The notes under the pieces were generated by a model, which saw only the letters and a program-made list of their open reading frames with translations, was not told where the DNA came from and made no database searches. Source: Sphingomonas guangdongensis (lineage in GTDB: Bacteria > Pseudomonadota > Alphaproteobacteria > Sphingomonadales > Sphingomonadaceae). From it: a stretch of DNA of 64,000 bases. The stretch spans positions 682,001-746,000 of the forward strand of contig NZ_OBMI01000003.1 in NCBI RefSeq assembly GCF_900199185.1, read 5' to 3'. The translations under genes and the position numbers were made by a program. Positions 7,932-15,800 of the stretch are shown piece after piece (positions within the stretch are counted from its first letter, which is position 1; every line of letters begins with the position of its first letter).

Positions 7932-8477
7932 ATGCGGCTTCCCGCTATCGCAGTTGCAGGATGCTTGGCCGTCATGAGCAGTGCCGGGTCAGCAGGCGTC
8001 ACCGCGCAACAACCCGTGATTGCCGGCTATGGCAGGATCACGCCGGTAGAAGGCGCGGTTGAGCGGCCGGACCACTCGCTGCGATATCGTGTGCTGTTCA
8101 GTGTGACGAAGGCGGCGTCATCTCCCGACAAGGTCAATCCCTCGCTGGAGAAGGTCGCACGCTTCCTGAACCTGCTCGGGGCGGACGGCGTGCGGCCGGC
8201 ACAGGGAGATGTGATCGTGATCGTCCACGGGCCGGCGACACCGATTATTGCCGATGATGAGGCATATGCGACGAAAACCGGTGCCACGACGAACCCCAAT
8301 CTTGCCTTGATAGCGGCGCTAAGGCGGGCAGGCGTGTCCGTTCGAGTGTGCAGCCAGGCTTTAGTCGGGAATGGGATCGCTCCGGTCACGGTCGATAAGG
8401 CTATCGAAGTCGATGTCTCGGCTCTCACCACAATGGCGACATTGCAGATACGTGGTTGGGCGCTGATCCCTGACTGA
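7932..8477 (+). CDS. Periplasmic DsrE-family protein
   Basis: A 181-residue protein with a signal peptide (residues 1 to about 24) and a DsrE/DsrF-like domain. The core includes VIVIVHGPATPII and GVSVRVCSQALVGNGI, where the single Cys corresponds to the usual DsrE/DUF1791 cysteine. DsrE-type proteins carry sulfur as persulfide. The start has AAAGGA nine bases upstream. It follows the ArsR gene by 28 bases and probably belongs to the same sulfur response unit, but works outside the cytoplasm. Confidence 0.8.
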   Translation: MRLPAIAVAGCLAVMSSAGSAGVTAQQPVIAGYGRITPVEGAVERPDHSLRYRVLFSVTKAASSPDKVNPSLEKVARFLNLLGADGVRPAQGDVIVIVHGPATPIIADDEAYATKTGATTNPNLALIAALRRAGVSVRVCSQALVGNGIAPVTVDKAIEVDVSALTTMATLQIRGWALIPD

Positions 8478-8522
8478 TCGTACCGAACTTCCTGTTTTAT
8501 CATTCCAGTCCGTAACGCGGCC

Positions 8523-8550
8523 GGTGTCACAACCGTCCGGTTGTGACACC
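8523..8550. repeat. Perfect inverted repeat, 13-bp arms, 2-nt loop
   Basis: The arm GGTGTCACAACCG (8523-8535) is followed by TC and its exact reverse complement (8538-8550). It lies 46 bases after the DsrE gene, in a 261-base gap (8478-8738) that holds no gene. There is no T-run, so it is not a standard terminator. About 50 bases on is a second GTGTCAG-type sequence (8594-8611). It could be the inner end of a mobile element or a recombinase target. Confidence 0.7.
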
Positions 8551-8738
8551 TGCGTAGCACCCCAGCTTTTCCGCGGGTCTACAGGTGTCGGAACCCCGTG
8601 TCAGAATGGCAGGTTGGAAGCGACTATGCGCGATTATCCTGCGGTGATACCCAGGATGCCGCTCTGCTGCTCCACGCGGAGACCAATCCGCGGTGGGGTT
8701 CGGTCTGCCACGACCCGCAGGTAAAACATGTACGGTAC

Positions 8739-9392
8739 TCAACTAGTCTTCTGCGGCTGAGCGGCCCTTGAGCGGTGGAGCGCGGTCACGCGCTTGACGT
8801 GGGCGATGCTGCACCCGGCGAGCTCCGCGGTCTTCGCGATGCTCATGCCCGCCTCGCGCAGACCTACGATGCGCCGGTGGTGGGCGAGGTCCGGCTTGCG
8901 GCCGGTGTACCGCCCCGCCCGCTTGGCAATCTCGATGCCCTCGCGTTGCCGCTCGCGCCGGGTCTCGTAGTCATCCCGCGCCGTCTGCAGCGCGACCCGC
9001 AGCAGCATGTCCTGCACCGCCTCCAGCACGATGCGCGCCACGCCTGCGCTATCAGCTACCAAGTCCGACAGGTCCACAATGCCCGGCACCGCCAGCCGAG
9101 CCCCCCTGCCCCGGATAGCATCCACCAGCAGTTCCGCTTCCTGCAGAGGCAGGCGGCTGATGCGGTCGATCTTCTCGGCCACCACCACCTCGCCCGGCTG
9201 CAGGTCCGCCACCATGCGCAGCAGCTCCGGCCGGTCCGGTCGCGCGCCCGACGCCTTCTCCCGGTATACGGCCGCGACATAAAAGCCGGCCGCCCGCGCA
9301 CCAGCCACAATGCTCTCCTGCCGCGTCAGGTCCTGCTCGTCCGTGCTTACCCGCAAATACACCCGCGCCGCCCTAACCTCGCTGCCTGCCAC
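8739..9392 (-). CDS. Serine recombinase (resolvase/invertase family)
   Basis: A 217-residue recombinase. The catalytic N-terminal domain starts with RVYLRVSTDEQDLTRQ (nucleophile Ser about residue 16) and carries KIDRISRLPL; a resolvase-type helix-turn-helix (GMSIAKTAELAGCSIAHVKRVTAL) ends the protein. It catalyses site-specific recombination, usually resolution of cointegrates or inversion. It sits between the sulfide block and the conjugative core, so it may mark an insertion border. The partner site is not proven; palindromes lie on both sides. Confidence 0.88.
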   Translation of the reverse strand: MAGSEVRAARVYLRVSTDEQDLTRQESIVAGARAAGFYVAAVYREKASGARPDRPELLRMVADLQPGEVVVAEKIDRISRLPLQEAELLVDAIRGRGARLAVPGIVDLSDLVADSAGVARIVLEAVQDMLLRVALQTARDDYETRRERQREGIEIAKRAGRYTGRKPDLAHHRRIVGLREAGMSIAKTAELAGCSIAHVKRVTALHRSRAAQPQKTS

Positions 9393-9420
9393 CTGCTCAT
9401 CACTCCTACTTGGCGTTGTT

Positions 9421-9430
9421 GGGTATACCC
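9421..9430. repeat. Palindrome GGGTATACCC upstream of recombinase gene
   Basis: A perfect 10-base palindrome lies 29 bases upstream of the serine recombinase start, where resolvase sites usually lie. The rest of the gap (9393-9541) shows only short dyads such as CCTAG-CGAG-CTAGG. It could be a crossover subsite or an operator. No further repeats were found to complete a res site. Confidence 0.3.
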
Positions 9431-9541
9431 GGATGAGCTACGCAGTGGGACGGCAGCTCAGAGCCGATCGTGCCGATGCTGCCGAGCTTAGCCAAGCAAG
9501 CCGAACCTAGCGAGCTAGGCTGCTATCTCGATCGGCGATCG

Positions 9542-9805
9542 TCAGTGCACGCTTGCTCGGGCCAACTCGGCCAAAGCGCTGATCACGACCACCCAGCGCG
9601 CGGCGGCGGTCGAGCTTTCCTTCTCCCGCACCTCCTCCAGATAGCCGTCTGCCCAGGCGATCGCCTCGGACAGGCCGAGATCCCGGCGCAGATCGATCGC
9701 GATCGCCCACGCCTCCTCAAGGATCGGTTGTACCGCTCGGCCACTTGGAGCGTCGTTCCCTAGCTTGTTATGGCCCTCGACGGCGAGAGAAGCGGGATCA
9801 GTCAT
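9542..9805 (-). CDS. Conserved small protein of unknown function
   Basis: An 87-residue mostly helical protein. No motif was recognised; the middle (ILEEAWAIAIDLRRDLGLSEAIAWADGYLEEVREKE) is amphipathic. Its ATG lies inside the last bases of the HIRAN gene (8-base overlap), so it is the third gene of the repressor-HIRAN operon. Coding is supported by this tight overlap rather than by recognised homology. Confidence 0.6.
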   Translation of the reverse strand: MTDPASLAVEGHNKLGNDAPSGRAVQPILEEAWAIAIDLRRDLGLSEAIAWADGYLEEVREKESSTAAARWVVVISALAELARASVH

Positions 9806-10196
9806 CAGGGTAGATCTCGTCTGGCCAGAACTCGACCGTCCCCGAATTCGGCGGTGTGGCACCAGTCGCATGAGCAGGCGGCAGAACGGGATGATCGCCG
9901 TCGAACGCGATCCGAACGGCGGCACCGGCTGACGTGGCAGCCTGGAAAATCACCTCGACTGGACGGCCATTGCGCAGCATGCCACCAATCCAGGGAGCGC
10001 GGTCCGCGGTCAGATAGCCGATCTGGACATTCCGACTGCTGAACACCGCAATCGCATGCGGGTCCGCCGGGTTCTTCGGCTCAGGAACCAGCTCGATCGG
10101 TTCGCCGGGCCCGCAAAGCAGGATCTCGAAGCGCCGGTTGCCGCCATCCGCATTGGGATGGTTCGCGCCGACGACGTGCAGGCTCATCTGCTTCAT
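9798..10196 (-). CDS. HIRAN-domain protein
   Basis: A 132-residue protein. The N-terminal two thirds read as a HIRAN domain: VVGANHPNADGGNRRFEILLCGPGEPIELVPEPKNPADPHAIAVF and IGYLTADRAP. HIRAN domains bind DNA ends or stalled replication forks, for example in HLTF. Here it is stand-alone, 28 bases after the S24 repressor gene. A role in DNA damage or phage/plasmid defence is inferred from the domain and from the LexA box controlling the operon region. Confidence 0.85.
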   Translation of the reverse strand: MKQMSLHVVGANHPNADGGNRRFEILLCGPGEPIELVPEPKNPADPHAIAVFSSRNVQIGYLTADRAPWIGGMLRNGRPVEVIFQAATSAGAAVRIAFDGDHPVLPPAHATGATPPNSGTVEFWPDEIYPDD

Positions 10197-10224
10197 GCTG
10201 TCACCTGTGACCGGGCTGTCCCGA

Positions 10225-10878
10225 TCAGCTCAGCGTGCGACCGAACCATAGCACCCGTCCCACGATGTCGATCCGGCTGGGATTGATGTCCTGCCAGCTC
10301 GGATAGTCGGGATTGTCGCTCCTGATCGAGATGCCGCGACCCGAGGGCTGCCGCGCCAGCCGCTTGACCATCAGGCTATCGTCCAGCCGCAGGACGTAGA
10401 TGCCGTCGCGTAGCCGGCTCACCCCATCCTTGCGATCAACGAGCACATCGTCACCATCGGCGAGCGTCGGAGCCATCGAATCGCCCTTCACCTGAATGAT
10501 CGACAGGCCATCGGCCGAGCCTTTGGTTCGCTCGCGGAGCCAGCGCGGATCGAAGCCGATCGACGTCCGGCGCGCCTCGCCAAAGTCGGCAGCCCCGTAG
10601 CCGGCCGACGCATAGACATCGAGCACCGGCACCTGCTGCAGCGTTGGCTTCTCCCACTCCTGAGGACCGCCGAGCACCGTCTCCTTCACCCCGAAATAGC
10701 TGGCAAGAAGGCGACGGTCCTTCTCGTCGAGCCGCTTGGGCGTACCTCGTTTGATGAACTGCTGGATGTATGCGGGATTGCGGCCGAGCATGCGCGACAG
10801 CGCGGCATACTCCTCCTTGCGCTCTTCAATGAGCCGTTGGAGCGCCTCGCGCGGGTGTTCGATCGTGGCGATCATCAT
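10225..10878 (-). CDS. S24-family (LexA/CI-like) transcriptional repressor
   Basis: A 217-residue repressor with an N-terminal HTH (about residues 10-60) and a C-terminal peptidase S24 domain. The nucleophile Ser is in VKGDSMAPTL and the Lys in LMVKRLAR; an Ala-Gly autocleavage site is likely in DVYASAGYGA. Such proteins cleave themselves when RecA is activated and release their operators. Start is the first of two adjacent ATGs after AGGAAA. It heads a HIRAN/unknown operon and is divergent from a 60-residue gene; the gap carries a LexA box. It is probably the master switch of the element. Confidence 0.9.
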   Translation of the reverse strand: MMIATIEHPREALQRLIEERKEEYAALSRMLGRNPAYIQQFIKRGTPKRLDEKDRRLLASYFGVKETVLGGPQEWEKPTLQQVPVLDVYASAGYGAADFGEARRTSIGFDPRWLRERTKGSADGLSIIQVKGDSMAPTLADGDDVLVDRKDGVSRLRDGIYVLRLDDSLMVKRLARQPSGRGISIRSDNPDYPSWQDINPSRIDIVGRVLWFGRTLS

Positions 10879-10884
10879 AGGGGA

Positions 10885-10914
10885 TTTCCTACAGCACCGG
10901 GACAACGGTATAGA
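10885..10914 (+). promoter_or_regulatory. Extended -35 promoter (TTTCCTACAG class), copy A
   Basis: TTTCCT at 10885, then ACAGCACC, then TATAGA at 10909-10914, with an 18-base gap between hexamers. It points to the 60-residue gene at 10950. The same TTTCCTACAG occurs at 11833-11842, 25453-25462 and 26419-26428, always on the coding strand upstream of a gene. On the opposite strand its AGGAAA is the ribosome site of the S24 repressor. Confidence 0.6.
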
Positions 10915-10927
10915 ACAGAACGGGAAC
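10913..10927. promoter_or_regulatory. LexA (SOS) box GAAC-N7-GAAC
   Basis: GAACAGAACGGGAAC matches the alphaproteobacterial LexA consensus exactly. It overlaps the -10 of the plus-strand promoter and lies 35 bases before the S24 repressor start, so LexA could shut both directions. Same form as the boxes before imuA and dinB in this window. Confidence 0.7.
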
Positions 10928-10949
10928 GGAGTAAAGCGAGTCGCGACGC

Positions 10950-11132
10950 ATGGACGGGGATCTGCTACCGAGGATCGAGACTTTTCTGGCACGGGTGGGC
11001 CTCAGCCCGACCCGGTTCGGCCGCATCGTCGTCCACGATCCTCGGTTCGTATTCGACCTGCGGGCCGGCCGCCGGCCACGTCGGCGCGTTCACGCGCATG
11101 TGCATGCCTGGCTGCTGCAGAACGGGGCGTGA
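10950..11132 (+). CDS. Small HTH-like regulatory protein (60 aa)
   Basis: A 60-residue protein: LLPRIETFLARVGLSPTRFGRIVVHDPRFVFDLRAGRRPRRRVHAHVHAWLL. The pattern resembles a compact helix-turn-helix found in small sphingomonad proteins (RIE-FL---G-T---FGR-----P-FV--LR-GR). It is divergent from the S24 repressor, the position taken by Cro-like antagonists in phages. DNA binding and antagonism are inference; coding is supported by the promoter with LexA box in front. Confidence 0.6.
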   Translation: MDGDLLPRIETFLARVGLSPTRFGRIVVHDPRFVFDLRAGRRPRRRVHAHVHAWLLQNGA

Positions 11133-11160
11133 GGCGGGACGCTCCAAAAACTCGCGCATG

Positions 11161-11775
11161 TCAGAGGCTCCCCACTCGCCAAGCCGACAAGACCTTGCGC
11201 ACATAGGCTGGCGTCTCGCTGTTGGCGGGAATGCCGCGCGCCCGGATGACAGCCGCAGGCCCGGCGTTGTAAGCGGCCAACGCCAGTGTCACCGACCCGA
11301 ACTTGTCGAGCATGGCTCTCAAGAAGCGAGCCCCACCATCGACGTTCATGCGAGCGTCCAATGGATCGAGCACCCCAAGCGCTCGTGCGGTCGCGGGCAT
11401 CAGCTGCGCCAATCCCATGGCACCAGCGCGACTGACCACGCCAGGCTGGTAAGCTGATTCCACCGCGACCAATGCATCGAGCAAACCGTTCGGCAGCGCG
11501 TGGCGAAGCTCGGCGGCACGGATGAAGGCGAGGAATCGGTCGCGTCCTTTCGGTGGCGCGGCTCTCGTCGCAGACACGGACATGACCTTGGGATCGGCTG
11601 GCGCGGTCGAAGACCATTGCGCTGCGGTCGTCCGGTGCTCGATCAGCGCGAAGACGGCAGCTGAAGCATCGTTCGCCTCGGCTGAACTCGGTTCCGGGTT
11701 GGCTTGCTGCGCCAGTGCAGGTGAGGCCCAGGCCAGCAGCGCTGCCGCCGCGGGGAAAAAGGTTCGGATCATCAT
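11161..11775 (-). CDS. Lytic transglycosylase, VirB1-like
   Basis: A 204-residue secreted protein. Signal peptide ends about residue 22 (SPALAQQ); the SLT domain has ALVAVESAYQPGVVSRAGAMGLAQLMPATARALGV with the catalytic Glu in VES, then AYNAGP. It opens peptidoglycan for a type IV secretion channel. It is the only channel-related gene in the window and is divergent from the primase gene. Its promoter carries a LexA box and the TTTCCTACAG element. Confidence 0.9.
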   Translation of the reverse strand: MMIRTFFPAAAALLAWASPALAQQANPEPSSAEANDASAAVFALIEHRTTAAQWSSTAPADPKVMSVSATRAAPPKGRDRFLAFIRAAELRHALPNGLLDALVAVESAYQPGVVSRAGAMGLAQLMPATARALGVLDPLDARMNVDGGARFLRAMLDKFGSVTLALAAYNAGPAAVIRARGIPANSETPAYVRKVLSAWRVGSL

Positions 11776-11811
11776 CGCCTCGCATCAAGTATTTTCCTCT
11801 TCCTCGGATTA

Positions 11812-11826
11812 GAACATAGTGCGAAC
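11812..11826. promoter_or_regulatory. LexA (SOS) box GAAC-N7-GAAC
   Basis: GAACATAGTGCGAAC is an exact LexA box in the 129-base gap between the divergent transglycosylase and primase genes. It overlaps the -10 (TATGTT) of the minus-strand promoter. Confidence 0.7.
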
Positions 11827-11842
11827 ATGGTGCTGTAGGAAA
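11813..11842 (-). promoter_or_regulatory. Extended -35 promoter (TTTCCTACAG class), copy B
   Basis: Read on the minus strand: TTTCCTACAGCACC from 11842, then TATGTT at 11818-11813, again with 18 bases between hexamers. The 14 bases TTTCCTACAGCACC are identical to copy A. It drives the transglycosylase gene, about 38 bases downstream of the -10. Confidence 0.6.
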
Positions 11843-11904
11843 GCGCTTAGCCCGAGGGAGCGGAGGCGGCGGCGCGGGGCGCGTCACAGACAGCGAGAGC
11901 CCTC

Positions 11905-12789
11905 ATGACCTTCCACAATCCACACCTCGCCAGCGGTGCCGACAGCGGCCGCACCATCGTCGAGGCGCTCGGCGGCCATTGGACGCCCCGAGGCGGCATG
12001 TGTCGGTGCCCGGCACACTCCGACACCACGCCGTCTCTCAGCGTCCGCCCGGGTCGCAGACGCCTGCTGTTCCACTGCTTCGCCGGCTGCGAGACTCGCG
12101 ATGTGCTCGACGCGATTGCAGCGCTCCGCCTTCCCGGCGGTGCGCGCGTGGTGTTTGGCACCGACGAGCCAATCGACACACGAAAGCCCGCAGTGGAGCG
12201 GCTCTGGTCCGAGGCACGCCCGCTCCGTGACAGCCCTGCATCGCGCTATCTGGCGGGACGCGGGCTCATCGGGACCTCGGCGCTTCGTTTCCATCCGCGC
12301 ACACCGCAAGGGCGGCAGCCGCTCACACGGTTTCTGCCGGCGATGATCGCGGCAGTGACTGACGAGAGCGGGCTCGTCGCCGTGCACCGGACGTTCCTCA
12401 GTCGGGATGGACTATCCCTCTCCTCCCGCCAGCCGGCACGTGCCGCGCTGGGTTCACTCGGCAGCGGTCTCGTCCGCCTCGTGTCGGCGAGCAATCGCCT
12501 CGGCTTGGCGGAAGGTATCGAAACCGCCCTCTCCGCCTCCCGACTCTTTGGCGTGCCCTGCTGGGCCACGCTCGGAGCCGAACGCTTCAAGCGGATCACC
12601 CTTCCCGCGTCGGTCACGGAGATCATCCTGTTTCTCGACCATGATGCCGCCGGGCACCAAGCCGAGACGGTGGCGCGCGAGCGCTTCGCCGACCGGCAAA
12701 TCGAGGCCCGCTACCCGGCCCAGCCCGGTGCGGACTGGAACGATGTCCTGCGCGCACCTCCACGGGGCAGGATGACGACCGGACGATAG
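11905..12789 (+). CDS. Toprim-domain primase-like protein
   Basis: A 294-residue protein. The N-terminus has a CHC2-like zinc site, CRCPAHSDTTPSLSV plus LFHCFAGC (about residues 33-72). The C-terminal half carries a Toprim domain with GLAEGIETALSA and ILFLDHDAAGHQAE. This matches the plasmid/phage DUF7146-Toprim primases that make primers for transferred or replicating DNA. It is followed by the Strawberry-notch helicase in the same orientation. The conserved Toprim acidic residues (GIE, DHD) are present. Confidence 0.88.
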   Translation: MTFHNPHLASGADSGRTIVEALGGHWTPRGGMCRCPAHSDTTPSLSVRPGRRRLLFHCFAGCETRDVLDAIAALRLPGGARVVFGTDEPIDTRKPAVERLWSEARPLRDSPASRYLAGRGLIGTSALRFHPRTPQGRQPLTRFLPAMIAAVTDESGLVAVHRTFLSRDGLSLSSRQPARAALGSLGSGLVRLVSASNRLGLAEGIETALSASRLFGVPCWATLGAERFKRITLPASVTEIILFLDHDAAGHQAETVARERFADRQIEARYPAQPGADWNDVLRAPPRGRMTTGR

Positions 12790-12857
12790 AGGGGAGGAGA
12801 TCGGACACTTCGTGCCCCGACGTCGGCGCTGGAGCCGGCCGGGCCGGAGTCTCTGCC

Positions 12858-15800
12858 ATGACCGCTGCCGCGCTTCGCCTCGAAGCTCCTGCCGATCCCG
12901 TCCTCGCCGTCGCGCATCGCCTTGGCGACTTCCTCCAGGCCGGCGAGACGATCGACGCCCGCCTGCTGCGCGACCTACTTGCCTCCGCGACAGGCCGCTC
13001 CGCCGCCGATGGCGGCTGGTCGATGCGCCACGCCTACGATGCGCTCGAACTCGCGCAAGTGCTCTGGCTGGCGTCAGCCGGTGCGGGCATGGACCTTTCC
13101 AGCCCGTCGGTCGCGCTGGACGCTCTGATCGATCTGGGCCGCCGACTGCCGACACAGACGGTGCGCACCGAAGACCAGCTCGCCTTCCAGCAATTCTCCA
13201 CCCCTGCCCCGATCGCGTGGGCGATGAGCGTGGCGGCACAACTCCGCTCCTCCGACACCGTGCTCGAACCCTCCGCCGGCACCGGATTGCTCGTCTGGCC
13301 CGCGGCGAAGCTCGGCGCCGCCCTCGTGCTCAACGAGATCGATTCTGGTCGCCGACACTGCCTCGAACTGGCCTTTCCACAGGCCCGGATCAGTGATCAC
13401 GACGGCGAACTCTTGGACGATCTGCTGCCGGTCGACGTCCAAGCCGACATTCTCCTGATCAACCCGCCCTTTGCGCGCTCCATTGGCCGCCCGGTCGACC
13501 GGCATGCGGCCGCTCGGCACCTGCACGCCAGCCTCCGCCGCCTCAAGAGCGGCGGCCGCGCGGTCGCGATCATGCCGAGCTGGTTCGACCGCCAGATGCT
13601 TGGATCGGAAGCGACCATCCGCCTCGACGCGGTCCTGCCCCGCGGCCTGTACGTGAAGCACGGAACCGGCATCGCCGTCCGCCTGCTCGTGCTCGACAAG
13701 GTTCCGGCTCCAGATAAGGGCCAAGCCGAGCTGGAGATGACCGGCCTCCCAGCGTTGCTGGACGCTATCCAACACCTGCCTGCTCGCGCTGGCCCGAGTG
13801 ACCCGCTGCCGCGTACTCCGAGCGCGCGGCTGTCTCTGTTCCGCCGCCCGTCACAAACCTCGGTGGCGCCGCGCCCCCAGCCGGGCGCAGCCGAGCCCGA
13901 CGGTGAACAGCCTATCGAGGTGGTGACCCTCGATGATCCCGCACCCGAAGGCGAGCCGGCCGGCATCTACATGGCATGGCGCCCCAGCCGTCTGGTGCTG
14001 CCAGGGGCCGCAGAGCATCCCACGCCTTTGGTCGAGTCCGTCGCCATGGGATCAATCGCGGCCCCCAAGCCGGCCTACCAGCCTCGCCTGCCCTCCAGCG
14101 TCGTGCGACAGGCCCTCCTATCGGCCGCGCAGCTCGAGACGCTCGTCTATGCCGGCGGTGCCTTCGAGCGCGACCTGCCCGGCCGCTTCGTCGCGGACGA
14201 GGCCGGCACCGACCTTAAGATAGCGGAGGACGGGACCACCTATCGACAGGGCTTCTTCCTCGGTGACGGCACCGGTGCCGGCAAGGGCCGGCAGATCGCC
14301 GGCATCATCCGCGATCAGAGTGCCCGCGGGCCCAGGCGGCACATCTGGCTCAGCAAGAACGAGGCACTGCTCGAGGACGCGCGGCGCGACTGGAGCGCGC
14401 TCGGCGGCATGAGCCTCGACGTGCAGCCGCTGTCGCAGTGGAAGCTCGGCACGCCCATTACGCTCGACCAGGGCATCCTCTTCGTCACCTACCCGACGCT
14501 CCGCTCGGGACGGGAGGAGGTCACCCGTCTCCAGCAGATCCTCGACTGGGCGGGCGAAAGCTTCGAGGGCGTAATCGCGTTCGACGAGGCGCACGCGCTC
14601 GCCAACGCCGCCGGAGGCGAGGGTTCGCGCGGTCGCATCAAGGGCTCGGAACAGGGCCTCGCTGGTTTGCGGCTCCAGAACCGCCTACCCCGCGCCCGCG
14701 TCCTCTATGTCTCGGCGACGGGCGCATCGGACGTCGCCAACCTGAGCTATGCCAGCCGGCTCGGCCTGTGGGGCCCCGGCACCGCCTTTGCCACCCGCGA
14801 GGCGTTCATCACCGGTGTCCGCGCCGGCGGCATTGCCGCCATGGAGCTCGTCGCGCGCGACCTGAAGGCGCTCGGCCTCTACACCGCGCGGGCGCTCTCG
14901 TTCGCCGGTGTCGAGTATGATCTGCTGGAGCATGCGCTCACCCCCGAGCAGGTCCGCGTCTACGACGCCTACGCCGAGGCCTGGGCGATCATCCATCGCA
15001 ATCTTGGCGCAGCGCTCGAGGCGACCCGCGTGGTCGACAGCGCGTCGGGCTCGACCCTCAACGCCAATGCCAAGTCGTCCGCGCTCTCCCGCTTCGAGAG
15101 CGTCAAGCAGCGCTTCTTCGCCCAGCTGCTGCTCTCGGCCAAGCTGCCGAGCCTGCTGTCGGCGATCGCCACCGATCTCGAGAACGGGAACGCGGTCGTG
15201 GTGCAGCTCGTCTCGACGTCCGAAGCCATGCTCGACCGCCGGCTCGCCGACCTCGATCCAGCCGAGCGCGAGACGCTCGAGATCGACCTTTCGCCGCGCG
15301 AATATGTCGTCGACTATCTGGTCCGCGCTTTCCCAACGCGGCAGATGCGGGTCTTCACCGATCCTGACGGCAACGTCCGCTCCGAACCCATGGTCGATGA
15401 CCAGGGCCATCCCGTTCACTGCCGGGCGGCGATCGAGGCCCGCGACAGCATGGTCGAGCAGCTCTGTGCGCTGCCGCCGGTCGCGACCGCCCTCGACGCC
15501 ATTCTTGAGCGGTTCGGCACGGACCGTGTCGCCGAGGTGACCGGCCGCACCCGCCGGCTCGTGCTCGACCGCGCCGGTCAGCAGCGGCTCGAACGCCGAA
15601 CGCCGCGCAGCAACCTTGCTGAAGCGCAGGCCTTCATGGACGGCACCAAGAAGCTGCTTGTCTTCAGCGATGCGGGCGGCACCGGCAGGAGCTATCATGC
15701 ATGCCTGAAGGCCAAGAACCAGGCGCGGCGTGTCCACTATCTGCTCGAACCCGGCTGGCGCGCCGATGCGGCCATTCAGGGGCTCGGGCGGACTCATCGG

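Noticed and set aside
8594..8640. TGTCAGAATGGCAGG-type sequence as an IS end
   Set aside because: It looks like an IS terminus, but no matching second end or transposase was found nearby.
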